Part shown: positions 35,461-43,856 of the stretch, piece by piece | How the letters are laid out: the number at the start of each line of letters is the position of its first letter | Position numbering within the stretch: position 1 is the stretch's first letter | DNA from: Bacteroidota bacterium | GTDB taxonomy: Bacteria > Bacteroidota > Bacteroidia > Chitinophagales > Chitinophagaceae | Assembly: GCA_023433265.1 (NCBI GenBank) | Contig: JAEZDR010000117.1 | Location: 1 to 50,238, forward strand | DNA length: 50,238 nucleotides | Direction of reading: 5' to 3' | Notes under the pieces: model-generated | Told to the model about the DNA's origin: nothing | What the model saw: only the letters and a program-made list of their open reading frames with translations | The model's database searches: none | Position numbers and translations under genes: made by a program

Positions 35461-36870
35461 ATGTGGAACGACTTTTTGATATTGATGAAACAGGAGTTGG
35501 TGATTACCGCAATCATCTTCCTGCTCTTATTTCTTAAACTGGGAAAGGAGAGGAGTAATACAACGATACTTTACCTGGTGAACACGCTATTGTTGATTAA
35601 CCTTTTAGCCGGGTTGTTTGGCAACCAGGAGGGAAGCCTTTTCAGCCAAATGTTTATCACTAATAACCTTGCGGTGCTTGAGAAAAGTATTCTCAACTTT
35701 GGGGTACTAATAATATCGCTTCAATCCTGGAATTGGTTGCAGAAGCATGAACACGTACTTGAGTTTTACATGCTCTTGTTGTCCACCCTTTTGGGCATGT
35801 TTTTCATGATATCCAGTGGTAACATGCTTATGTTCTACCTCGGCCTTGAGCTTTCTACTATCCCGCTGGCTGCGGTTGCTAACTTCGAACTGCAGAAACG
35901 TCAATCTTCGGAAGCAGCTTTGAAACTGATTATTTCTTCAGCATTCTCCTCCGGATTACTCTTGTTCGGCATCTCGTTATTATATGGTGCAACGGGTACC
36001 TTAACGTTTACGGAAATGGGAGCAACGCTGTCAGCAAATCCACTGCTAATTTTTGCTTTTATACTTGTTTTTGCCGGGTTTGGTTTTAAGATATCCGTGG
36101 TTCCATTTCACCTATGGACGGCGGATGTATACGAAGGAGCCCCCGTGGCTGTCACTTCTTACCTGTCCGTAATTTCAAAGGGAGCAATGTTATTTGTTTT
36201 TGTATCAGTATTATACACAATCTTCAAACCCTTTGCAGAACAATGGTATAAGTTGTTGTTCTTATTGTCGCTTCTTACAATTATAACAGGTAACCTGTTT
36301 GCTTTGAGGCAGGAAAACCTGAAGCGTTTCCTCGCCTTTTCATCTATTGCCCAGGTAGGGTTTATATTAATTGGTATTTCTGGTAGTTCGCTTGCCGGCA
36401 CAGCCTCTGTTATCTTTTTTGTACTTGTTTATGTGTTTTCTAACCTGGCTGCATTTGGCGTGGTATCGCTTGTAAGTGCTACAACCGGTAAAGAGAATAT
36501 TTCTGACTACAAAAATTTTTACAAGACGAATCCATTGCTTGCTTGGATTATCACTATAGCATTATTTTCCCTTGCGGGAGTGCCACCTACTGCGGGTTTC
36601 TTTGGTAAGTTTTTCTTGCTGATAGCAGGGGCAGAGAAGGGAAACTACCTGCTGATTACGATTGCCGCGTTGAATATGATGGTGTCTTTCTATTACTATC
36701 TCAGGGTAGTAAAGGCCATCTTTATGGATGCTAACGAAAATCCTATTGAACGCGTAGCGATTCCCGTTATGCCGAAACTTGCACTTTATATGTGCGTTGC
36801 CGGTATTGTAGGTGTTGGACTTGTAAGTTATGTTTATGAATACATCCATGGCCTCAGCTTTGGGATGTAA
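35461..36870 (+). CDS. nuoN: NADH-quinone oxidoreductase subunit N
   Basis: A 469-residue antiporter-like subunit. Glu is kept in FYLGLELSTIPLAAV, the helix 7 Lys in GFGFKISVVPFHLWTADVYEGAPVAVTSYLSVISKG, and the helix 10 region in LKRFLAFSSIAQVGFILIG. TMs and length are normal. It starts 5 bp after nuoM and is followed after 12 bp by the small proline-rich gene. Confidence 0.96.
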   Translation: MWNDFLILMKQELVITAIIFLLLFLKLGKERSNTTILYLVNTLLLINLLAGLFGNQEGSLFSQMFITNNLAVLEKSILNFGVLIISLQSWNWLQKHEHVLEFYMLLLSTLLGMFFMISSGNMLMFYLGLELSTIPLAAVANFELQKRQSSEAALKLIISSAFSSGLLLFGISLLYGATGTLTFTEMGATLSANPLLIFAFILVFAGFGFKISVVPFHLWTADVYEGAPVAVTSYLSVISKGAMLFVFVSVLYTIFKPFAEQWYKLLFLLSLLTIITGNLFALRQENLKRFLAFSSIAQVGFILIGISGSSLAGTASVIFFVLVYVFSNLAAFGVVSLVSATTGKENISDYKNFYKTNPLLAWIITIALFSLAGVPPTAGFFGKFFLLIAGAEKGNYLLITIAALNMMVSFYYYLRVVKAIFMDANENPIERVAIPVMPKLALYMCVAGIVGVGLVSYVYEYIHGLSFGM

Positions 36871-36882
36871 AAAAAGAAGACG

Positions 36883-37323
36883 ATGGCTATTAATAAAAAT
36901 CATGAATGTGAAGAGCTAAATGGTGTTAAATGCGCCATTGTTGAAAAGAATGTTACTCCTGAGCGCGCTGAGTTTCTGAAGCGCTTGCTTCTAGTAAATA
37001 GATTTGAAGTGGTTATTGCTGCCACTGCCCCGCCTAAGGCCGCACCTGCAAAGCCGGTACCTCCAAAACCTGTTGTTGCCACTGAGGGCACCGAAACGGT
37101 GGCTGTAACTTCTGCACCTGTGGCAGAAGCCCCCGCACCACCCCCTCCTCCGCCACCAACCACTTTTACCGTTGGTGTGACTGATCTACGTTTTAATGCT
37201 ATCAATGCAATCTTCGGAAGGCTGCTAAAGTCAGCTGAAAATCGCATCGTAACACTTGCATACTGGCAACAGAAGGATCCGATACCACGTGAGGAAGTTC
37301 CGTATTACGAGACCAAATCCTAG
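36883..37323 (+). CDS. Proline-rich linker protein at the end of the nuo operon, function unknown
   Basis: A 146-residue protein with no signal peptide or membrane helix. Residues 1-47 form a compact segment (VKCAIVEKNVTPERAEFLKRLLLVNRFEVVIA). Residues about 48-95 are Ala/Pro/Lys-rich and end in an eight-proline tract. Residues about 96-146 are a second ordered segment (TFTVGVTDLRFNAINAIFGRLLKSAENRIVTLAYWQQK). The two ends look like halves of one small domain with a flexible linker inserted. It is 12 bp after nuoN on the same strand, and the next promoter region begins only after it, so cotranscription with complex I is likely. An accessory or assembly factor for the complex is a guess from position. 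I recall similar short Bacteroidota hypotheticals without the long linker. Confidence 0.75.
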   Translation: MAINKNHECEELNGVKCAIVEKNVTPERAEFLKRLLLVNRFEVVIAATAPPKAAPAKPVPPKPVVATEGTETVAVTSAPVAEAPAPPPPPPPTTFTVGVTDLRFNAINAIFGRLLKSAENRIVTLAYWQQKDPIPREEVPYYETKS

Positions 37324-37464
37324 CTGGTTCTTAACAAGTATATCGCTTTTATCTGCTTAAAATGGAGCGGATTCCTCAATTTTTAGAGCCCGTCTCACCC
37401 TTATTACTTCAAAGGCGTTTTTTTTACTTCTGGTAGATAAACGGCGTTAAAATTTTATAGCCGG

Positions 37465-37496
37465 TTTGGATCTTTTACGATGATTCTCGTATTTTG
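37465..37496 (+). promoter_or_regulatory. Probable blaI promoter (-33 TTTG, -7 TATTTTG)
   Basis: TTTG at 37465-37468 and TATTTTG at 37490-37496, 21 bp apart, resemble the Bacteroidota promoter pattern TTTG / TAnnTTTG, with one base missing in the -7 box. The -7 box lies between and partly inside the two operator dyads, so a bound repressor would block it. Confidence 0.5.
37476..37491. promoter_or_regulatory. BlaI-type operator, copy 1
   Basis: TACGATGATTCTCGTA is a dyad with TACGA and TCGTA arms around 6 bp. The architecture resembles BlaI/MecI operators (TACA...TGTA). It lies directly upstream of the blaI-like gene; a second copy with identical arms follows, 22 bp away centre to centre. Confidence 0.65.
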
Positions 37497-37497
37497 C

Positions 37498-37513
37498 TAC
37501 GAAATAGATCGTA
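37498..37513. promoter_or_regulatory. BlaI-type operator, copy 2
   Basis: TACGAAATAGATCGTA repeats the TACGA-N6-TCGTA dyad with an unrelated spacer and ends 2 bp before the blaI ATG. Identical arms with different spacers point to selection on the arms, hence a true binding site, most likely for the product of the gene it precedes. Confidence 0.65.
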
Positions 37514-37515
37514 TT

Positions 37516-37896
37516 ATGTGTAGTAAGCATGTTAAGCCTACGGAAAGTGAGCTTGAAATTCTCCAGGTACTTTGGGAGAAGGGGGAGGCTACAGTGAGAG
37601 ATGTCCATGAAGCATTAAGTTGCCTGAAGGAATGTGGTTACACAACCACACTAAAACTGATGCAAATTATGTTTGAGAAGGGACTGGTGAAAAGGGATGA
37701 TAGTGCGAAAAGTCATATTTACCGGGCTAACGTAAGTAAAGACAAGACACAACAACAGTTGGTAAATAAAATGGTTGATTCATTGTTTGGTGGTAATTCT
37801 ACTCAACTCGTGATGCAAGCACTCGGTAATGGAAACGCTTCTGCACACGAATTGGAAGAAATACAGAAACTTTTGAACGAATTAAAAAAGCAGTAA
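37516..37896 (+). CDS. blaI: BlaI/MecI/CopY family transcriptional repressor
   Basis: A 126-residue winged-helix repressor. The ATG at 37516 is used because the upstream in-frame ATG (37480) lies inside the first operator and would add 12 unrelated residues. The family N-terminus PTESELEILQVLWEKGEATVRDVHEAL and the recognition helix region (GYTTTLKLMQIMFEKGLVKRDDSAKSHIYRANVS) are present, followed by the dimerisation tail (LFGGNSTQLVMQAL...LEEIQKLLNELKK). In BlaR1/BlaI systems the membrane metallopeptidase inactivates the repressor. The M56 gene begins one base after the stop. Two dyads upstream suggest autoregulation. Confidence 0.92.
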   Translation: MCSKHVKPTESELEILQVLWEKGEATVRDVHEALSCLKECGYTTTLKLMQIMFEKGLVKRDDSAKSHIYRANVSKDKTQQQLVNKMVDSLFGGNSTQLVMQALGNGNASAHELEEIQKLLNELKKQ

Positions 37897-37897
37897 G

Positions 37898-39778
37898 ATG
37901 CCTTTTCTTGCACAATCCGCTCTATTGCACGCAATAGGTTATGCTATTATCAATAGTCTCTGGCAGGTCGCGTTGTTGTGGATTGTTGTAGTTCTTTTTA
38001 ACAGCCTCCTTAAAACATCCTCCGACACACGTTACAAACTTGCTCTGTTTGCCCAAGTAATCGGCTTTACGTGGTTTGCCCTCACGTTAAGGTTTTATTA
38101 CCAGGAATGTGCAAGCCTCAGTAACGCTATGCCCGGCGCAGGCAACGATTTTGTACCGGCCCTTCACATAGACGCTGATGGTATCAATACCTTCCTATAT
38201 AACTTGCTTTGGAACACCGAAGTAATTTTGCCCTACCTTTCCATTGCCTATCTCTTTCTCCTCGGTTACCTTTCGTTCAATTGGGTGAGAGGATTTAGGC
38301 AGGTGTCTCATTTGCGCAACGAAGGCTTAAGTAAGATAGATGTTGAGTGGCGGTTGTTTACGGCCAGAACTTCCCAGATGCTTGGCATAAAACAGAAAGT
38401 TCAGATATTTTTATCGCAGTGCGCCACTTCGCCTTTAACGGTAGGTTTCTTCAAGCCTATTATACTTATTCCGATTGCGAGCGTAAATCACCTTACTCCA
38501 TCGCAAATGGAGGCAGTTATCCTACATGAACTGGCCCATATTAAGAGATTTGATTACTTAATTAATATCCTGGTAACGGTAAGTGAGATGTTACTATTCT
38601 TCAACCCGTTTACAAGGTTACTTGGTCAACTCATCAGGAAGGAGAGGGAGAATAGTTGCGATGACTGGGTTCTTCAGTTTCGATATGACGCTGTGTCTTA
38701 TGCTGAGGCTTTGCTCAGGATGGCACATTTGCAGCCGCGACCGACATTTGCAATGGCTGCTAGTGCAGGTAAAAATGAACTGCTATTACGCGTGAGGCGT
38801 ATGCTGAACAAGCAGGATAAGGTATTTAATTATAGGCAGCAGTTGATGGCCTTTACTTTACTTACAGCTATCATTTCCTGCTTTGCTCTCTATAACCCGC
38901 AAGTACGTTCTAATGTTGTAAGCCTTGAGACTTCTGGCTCTAAGGTCGTTAAACCATTTATCGCTTCTATCGAAAACCCAATTTTCAACCCAGTGTACCT
39001 TATAGCTGATCCTTTCGAAAGCCAATTAAAGAAAGAGGTGTCATCAACTGCTGTAAATAAAAATGCGGAACCCGAAAGGAAAATAAAGCCACTGAACTGG
39101 ATGATTTCCCGAACGGCTCATTCCGGGCAGAAGAAGAACGAAGAACAGGCTGGCTCGCTGCCAGTGTTGACACGGGCTGCTGCTACTGCCTCGACTATGG
39201 CTACCCACACCAGCAAGCCAGTAAATATGGACACACTTCTTTCCTGGTCATTTAGCACGCGCCCCTTGGTTATACCGCATAATTTAGAACAATATCCAGC
39301 TATTCCTACTCTTAAGGAAGACCGTAAAAGAGCGCGGCAGGCAGCTTCCCAGAACATTAATCAGTTGAGAGAGCAATTGGCAAAAGGCCGCAAGGTTCGC
39401 ATGCAAATGGCAGGAAGAAGAGGTCAGATGGTTCTAGATACATTAGACCATTTGGTAAGTATTAATCCGCATATTCCTGTTGCAGAGCATTGGAACAAAA
39501 TAATTACTGAGACAAACTACACATTTGCCCCTGCAGCATTTGTTTTTGACAGCCTTTACATACAGGCGTTAGACAAACTAAGACTTACTGACAGCCTGCT
39601 TCAAACGCGGCATAGCAAGCTTAAAAAACTTCAGGATCAAAATGCAAATGGCTTTGACCTGGATGCTTTGCTTGAACAGCCAGATCAGAAGCTTCCTGGC
39701 CGTAGAAAAGCAGTAGTAGTATACGATGGCAATAACAGGAAGGCTGAAAATATCTCCGTGATTATCGAACTAGAATAA
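37898..39778 (+). CDS. M56 family membrane metallopeptidase (BlaR1-like, no beta-lactam sensor domain)
   Basis: A 626-residue protein. Four membrane helices lie in the first 330 residues, with the zinc motif HELAHIKRFDY near residue 210 and the downstream RKERENSCDDWV segment supplying the further acidic ligand. The part after the last helix (from about 335) is a long polar region without the penicillin-binding-protein-like SxxK sensor of true BlaR1, so beta-lactam sensing is not indicated. It resembles the BlaI-paired M56 proteins common in Bacteroidota, whose signals are mostly unknown. It presumably triggers loss of the adjacent BlaI. Its C-terminal half is lysine- and leucine-rich, with a possible coiled coil near 555-590. 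Confidence 0.88.
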   Translation: MPFLAQSALLHAIGYAIINSLWQVALLWIVVVLFNSLLKTSSDTRYKLALFAQVIGFTWFALTLRFYYQECASLSNAMPGAGNDFVPALHIDADGINTFLYNLLWNTEVILPYLSIAYLFLLGYLSFNWVRGFRQVSHLRNEGLSKIDVEWRLFTARTSQMLGIKQKVQIFLSQCATSPLTVGFFKPIILIPIASVNHLTPSQMEAVILHELAHIKRFDYLINILVTVSEMLLFFNPFTRLLGQLIRKERENSCDDWVLQFRYDAVSYAEALLRMAHLQPRPTFAMAASAGKNELLLRVRRMLNKQDKVFNYRQQLMAFTLLTAIISCFALYNPQVRSNVVSLETSGSKVVKPFIASIENPIFNPVYLIADPFESQLKKEVSSTAVNKNAEPERKIKPLNWMISRTAHSGQKKNEEQAGSLPVLTRAAATASTMATHTSKPVNMDTLLSWSFSTRPLVIPHNLEQYPAIPTLKEDRKRARQAASQNINQLREQLAKGRKVRMQMAGRRGQMVLDTLDHLVSINPHIPVAEHWNKIITETNYTFAPAAFVFDSLYIQALDKLRLTDSLLQTRHSKLKKLQDQNANGFDLDALLEQPDQKLPGRRKAVVVYDGNNRKAENISVIIELE

Positions 39779-39798
39779 AACGCTTAGAAGTTGCGTGC

Positions 39799-39821
39799 AA
39801 GACTAGCAATAAGCCAGTCTT
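39799..39821. other. Hairpin between convergent M56 and ABC transporter genes
   Basis: AAGACT and AGTCTT pair, extended inward by GC/GC across one mismatch, in the 41-bp space between the convergent stops (the last bases fall in the ABC gene's end). There is no T run on either side, so termination activity is uncertain. Confidence 0.35.
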
Positions 39822-41595
39822 ATCCCGCAGCAACCGGCTTTCTTTCGCCAATCTGTTGCCGCCACATCGCATAATACAATCCTTTGTCGTCCAGAAGTGC
39901 ATAATGATCTCCGGTTTCCACAACACGGCCACGCTCCAATACAAAGATCTTATCAGCATGCATAATAGTACTTAGCCTATGAGCAATGAGAACTGTTATT
40001 TGTTCTTTAGCATTTGAGATTGTTTTGATGGTGCTGGTAATCTCTTCTTCAGTAATTGAATCGAGCGAAGAAGTAGCTTCGTCAAAGATCAAAAGATGAG
40101 GATGGCGTAAGAGCGAGCGCGCTATGCTGAGCCTTTGTCGTTCCCCGCCGCTCAGTTTGAGTCCACCTTCTCCAATGAGGGTTTCTATTCCATTTTCTGC
40201 TCTTCCAAGAAGATTCTGGCAGCTCGCTTTATAAAGAGCCTCCATTATTTCATCATCTGTAGCCAAAGGCTTTACGAAGCGAAGGTTTTCTTTAATTGTT
40301 CCTGAAAATAACTGGGTGTCCTGCGATACAAAGCCAATTTGTTCCCGCAACTCATCAAAGTCTATTTCGCGTTCATTTATGCCATTGTAGTAAATATTGC
40401 CTTCAACTGGTAGGTAAAGACCGGCTAATAGCTTTACTAGCGTGCTTTTACCAGCTCCGGACGGCCCCACAAAAGCAATGGTTTCGCCCAGCTTCACCTG
40501 GAACGATATGCCGTCAATAGCCCGGAACCCTGCAGTTTGGTGTTGAAAGACAACATCGCGAAACTCCAATGTTTTTATAACTCCCACCCTTGAGGGTAAA
40601 GCGGGTTTAGCCTCTGGAGCCTTCGCCATTAGCTTATGGAAATTATTTAGTGAGGCTTCCGCTTCACGATAAGAGAGGATAATGTTACCTATTTCCTGAA
40701 GCGGACCAAAGATGAAGAAGCTATAGAACTGGAGTGCTATCAATTCTCCTGTTGTTAAAACATCCCGGTAAATTAGCCATAGGAGTGTAAAGGTGATTAC
40801 CTGCCTAAGAAAGTTTACCATCGTACCCTGGATGAAGCTGAGCGTTCTAATACTTTTTACCTTCTTGAGCTCCAGCCCCAGAATTTTATAAGTGTTATTA
40901 TTCAGGCGGGTTATTTCCTGGTTGGTCAGCCCGAGACTTTTTATCAGTTCTATGTTTCTCAGGCTTTCAGTTGTAGTACCTGCGAGCGCTGTCGTTTCTT
41001 TGACAATGTTTTTTTGAATAGTCTTTATGCGCTTGCTGAGCATATTCGTCACCAGTGCAATCAAGATCATTCCACTGAAGTAGATAGGTACTATGCTCCA
41101 ATGCCGTTGAGTGGCGTAAATACTAACAAACAAGATGCTTACAAGTATTCCAAAGACTACGTTGATAAAGCTGCTGATAAACTTCTCTGTATCTACCCTC
41201 ACTTTTTGGAGGATGGATAGTGTTTCGCCACTACGCTGATCTTCAAACTCCTGGTAGGGCAGCTTCATGCTGTGCTGAAGGCCGTCAGTAAATATCTTAG
41301 CTCCGAATTTCTGAATGATTACATTGACCACATAATCCTGGAAGGCTTTTGCAATCCGGCTCACCATAGCTGTACCTACAAGCAACAACAAGTAATACAT
41401 GATGCCACTGATAAACTGGTTTTCGGTTCTAAAGCTGCCGTCTGGCGCCGTTTTAGGATGGTTAGCAAAATGGTCTATCAGCTTACCGAAAATCATAGGA
41501 TCGAATAAACTAAAGGTCTGGTTGACGGCAGCAAGAAACAGTGCCAGAAACACGAGCCCCTTATGCGGTCGTAGGTAAGAGAACAATATCTTCAT
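39820..41595 (-). CDS. ABC transporter, fused permease/ATPase (exporter type)
   Basis: A 591-residue half-transporter. The membrane domain is residues 1-320 with six helices. The nucleotide-binding domain from about 345 has Walker A GPSGAGKST near 378, Q-loop VSQDTQLFSG, signature LSGGERQR near 483, Walker B LLIFDEATSSLD and switch His AHRLST. As a type IV exporter it would dimerise to export lipid, peptide or drug; the substrate is not indicated. The C-terminus ends GERKPVAAG. It lies 40 bp downstream of the LD-carboxypeptidase gene on the same strand and may be cotranscribed. Confidence 0.94.
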   Translation of the reverse strand: MKILFSYLRPHKGLVFLALFLAAVNQTFSLFDPMIFGKLIDHFANHPKTAPDGSFRTENQFISGIMYYLLLLVGTAMVSRIAKAFQDYVVNVIIQKFGAKIFTDGLQHSMKLPYQEFEDQRSGETLSILQKVRVDTEKFISSFINVVFGILVSILFVSIYATQRHWSIVPIYFSGMILIALVTNMLSKRIKTIQKNIVKETTALAGTTTESLRNIELIKSLGLTNQEITRLNNNTYKILGLELKKVKSIRTLSFIQGTMVNFLRQVITFTLLWLIYRDVLTTGELIALQFYSFFIFGPLQEIGNIILSYREAEASLNNFHKLMAKAPEAKPALPSRVGVIKTLEFRDVVFQHQTAGFRAIDGISFQVKLGETIAFVGPSGAGKSTLVKLLAGLYLPVEGNIYYNGINEREIDFDELREQIGFVSQDTQLFSGTIKENLRFVKPLATDDEIMEALYKASCQNLLGRAENGIETLIGEGGLKLSGGERQRLSIARSLLRHPHLLIFDEATSSLDSITEEEITSTIKTISNAKEQITVLIAHRLSTIMHADKIFVLERGRVVETGDHYALLDDKGLYYAMWRQQIGERKPVAAG

Positions 41596-41635
41596 GTGAT
41601 TGGAAAGCCGTTTTAATCAACTATAATCCACAAAA

Positions 41636-42553
41636 TTAGGATAACGCTGCTTCTGTGAGGCGCACATCTTGCAAGGCAACGTCAAGCGTATAGGTACAGC
41701 CCACTTTTAGTGCGAAGTTTTGGTTGCCATGGCTCACCGGGAAATCAAAGCAAACAGGGTAGGAGTACGGCGCTACCTGTTCGCAGATGACAGTAAGTAC
41801 ATCCCGTCCGAAAGGGATGGTGGTGTCATTCATATCGGTAAAGCCGCCAACGATGAGTCCTGCAAGCTTATCCAGCTTCCCGCTCCGCTTCAGTTGCACC
41901 AGCATGCGGTCCACATTGTAAATGTATTCGCCGATATCTTCTATAAAGAGGATCTTGCCTGCGGTGTTTATGTCGGATGCGGTGCCTACAAGATGCGCGA
42001 GCAAGGAGAGATTCCCGCCAACCAGTGTGGCTTTCGCTACTCCTGTTTTGTTAAAACGGTGCGCTGTACACGTGTAGTTTGCAGGTTGGCCTGTAATGCA
42101 GGAAAGCACCGATTGTACATACTCATTCTCTGAACCGCCGTCGTTAAAAGCAGCCGCCATAGGGGCATGCATGGTGGCAATGCCGTACTGGGTAAAGATG
42201 TGGGAGTGTAGTACAGTAACATCGCTGAAGCCGATGATCCATTTAGGATGCTTTACAAAACGGGAGAAATCTATTTTGTCAATAATTCTTGAAATGCCAT
42301 AGCCACCCCTTGCACAAAGAATTGCTTTGATGCGAGGATTGTCCAGCATGGACTGTACATCCTGCAAACGCTCTTCATCAGTTCCGGAGAAGTAGTTGTG
42401 TTGGGCGCCTACAGTTGCACCTATTTCTACCAGGAAGCCCCATTGTTCAAGAGTAACGATGCAGGAGGTTACCCGTTCAATTGCCATATATCCCGCAGGG
42501 CAAAGGACGCCAATAATGTCGCCGGGTTGCAGGTAAGGAGGTATCTTGATCAT
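41636..42553 (-). CDS. LD-carboxypeptidase (peptidase S66 family)
   Basis: A 305-residue cytoplasmic enzyme that removes the terminal D-Ala from muramoyl tetrapeptides in peptidoglycan recycling. The opening PPYLQPGDIIGVLCPAGY is typical. The nucleophile Ser is in IIGFSDVTVLH near residue 108, with GGYGISRIIDKIDF just before it. The Glu and His of the Ser-Glu-His triad fit LFIEDIGEYIYNVDRML near 208 and DFPVSHGNQNFALKVG near 277. No signal peptide. It starts one base after the stop of the nitronate monooxygenase-like gene. Confidence 0.92.
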   Translation of the reverse strand: MIKIPPYLQPGDIIGVLCPAGYMAIERVTSCIVTLEQWGFLVEIGATVGAQHNYFSGTDEERLQDVQSMLDNPRIKAILCARGGYGISRIIDKIDFSRFVKHPKWIIGFSDVTVLHSHIFTQYGIATMHAPMAAAFNDGGSENEYVQSVLSCITGQPANYTCTAHRFNKTGVAKATLVGGNLSLLAHLVGTASDINTAGKILFIEDIGEYIYNVDRMLVQLKRSGKLDKLAGLIVGGFTDMNDTTIPFGRDVLTVICEQVAPYSYPVCFDFPVSHGNQNFALKVGCTYTLDVALQDVRLTEAALS

Positions 42554-42554
42554 G

Positions 42555-43502
42555 CTAGAGGTTTAGAGGGTTGATGAGAGTGGTGTTAAAGTCGCTCCAT
42601 ATTTCCCTCACTATTTCACCTGCGGGTTTTATTTCGTTGATGATGGCGCTTACCTGTCCTATTTCTAGCTCGCCCTCTTCCAGTTCGCCTTCAAACATGC
42701 CACGCTTTGCACGACCGCGGCCTAGCAGCAACTGGAGTTCTACCGTACTTGCGCATCTTTCTTCAGCCTGCACTACCTGTTTGTAAAAGCTGTTGTGGAG
42801 TAAGCGTACAGGTACAAGTTTTTTCATCGAGAGGGTAGTGTCGCCTTCGTTTGCTGCCATAACAGCCTGCTTAAATGCAGGGTGCGACGAAGCTTCGTGG
42901 CTGCATACAAAGCGGCTGCCTACCTGAACACCTTCTGCCCCGAGTACCATGGCAGCCATCATCTGCCTGCCTGTGGCAATGCCACCTGCCGCTATTACCG
43001 GAATAGAAACAGCTTGCCTTACTGCAGGAATTAACACCAGAGTGGTGGTTTCTTCCCTGCCGTTGTGACCGCCTGCTTCAAAGCCTTCGGCAACTACTGC
43101 ATCGCAGCCTGCATCTTCGCTCTTCTTCGCAAACTTGCTGCTGCTTACTACATGCACTACCCTTAGGCCTTCGGCTTTCAGCTTAGTGGTCCACGTTTTC
43201 GGGTTCCCTGCACTGGTGAATACTATAGGAACCTTCTCTTCAAGAATGATCGTGATGTGTTTATTAATGTCAGGGTAGAGGAGGGGCAGGTTAACACCAA
43301 AGGGTTTGTCCGTTGCTGCTTTGCATTTTCTAATGTGTTCCCGGAGTACTTCGGGATACATGCTACCTGCCCCGAGAAGGCCAAGCCCGCCGGCATTACT
43401 TACTGCGGAAGCCAGTTTCCAGCCACTTGCCCAAATCATCCCTGCCTGGATGATAGGGTATTGAATATTAAATAGCCGAGTGATCCTGTTTGAGAAAGAC
43501 AT
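42555..43502 (-). CDS. Nitronate monooxygenase / 2-nitropropane dioxygenase family flavoprotein
   Basis: A 315-residue FMN-binding TIM barrel. The ATG at 43502 is preferred over the upstream start at 43538 because family members begin near NRITRLFNIQYPIIQAGM. FMN-contact motifs are VSNAGGLGLLGAGS, VVAEGFEAGGHNG (catalytic His), IPVIAAGGIATGRQMMAAMVLGAEGVQVGSRFVCSHE. Family activities include nitronate oxidation and FabK-type enoyl-ACP reduction; the sequence alone does not decide. It is the first gene of a likely minus-strand transcript with the LD-carboxypeptidase. Confidence 0.9.
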   Translation of the reverse strand: MSFSNRITRLFNIQYPIIQAGMIWASGWKLASAVSNAGGLGLLGAGSMYPEVLREHIRKCKAATDKPFGVNLPLLYPDINKHITIILEEKVPIVFTSAGNPKTWTTKLKAEGLRVVHVVSSSKFAKKSEDAGCDAVVAEGFEAGGHNGREETTTLVLIPAVRQAVSIPVIAAGGIATGRQMMAAMVLGAEGVQVGSRFVCSHEASSHPAFKQAVMAANEGDTTLSMKKLVPVRLLHNSFYKQVVQAEERCASTVELQLLLGRGRAKRGMFEGELEEGELEIGQVSAIINEIKPAGEIVREIWSDFNTTLINPLNL

Positions 43503-43856
43503 GCTGCAAAGTAAGGGAGGGAAAGAGGTAAGTAGCAAATGGAATAATGATGAAGGGAGGGGAACGTCGCTCAGGAAGTACGGGGAAATTATCGGTAGGA
43601 GTCACTAGGCCAGTAATTTTAAGCAAGTGAAGTCTTTTTAATGCCTAACTTGCATACTCTCACCTCGTTATCCGCTATTCCCTATTTTTCGTACCAATGT
43701 AAACTTTAGGCAGGTATAAGGATATTCTGATCGTTTTCCTATATGCCGGTAATGCGGCAAGCGAATGTTTCGCTTTAAACAGAGCCACTGTTTATAGGCA
43801 ACATACGCTAAAGCGATTGGTAACATGAAATAAAATTGACTAACCAAACATGCTTT
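43503..43856. other. Divergent intergenic region with a leader hairpin
   Basis: It separates the flavoprotein gene from the large T9SS cargo gene. A 7-bp perfect hairpin AAGCGAA-TGT-TTCGCTT spans 43759-43775, and GCCG/CGGC (43745-43758) sits immediately before it. Both are about 85-110 bp upstream of the cargo ATG and could be leader RNA structure. No gene seen. Confidence 0.4.

Noticed and set aside
36900..37247. 115-codon minus-strand frame opposite the proline-rich nuo-linked gene
   Set aside because: Its poly-Gly tract is the antisense of the proline codons; the plus-strand frame fits the operon and has ordered ends.
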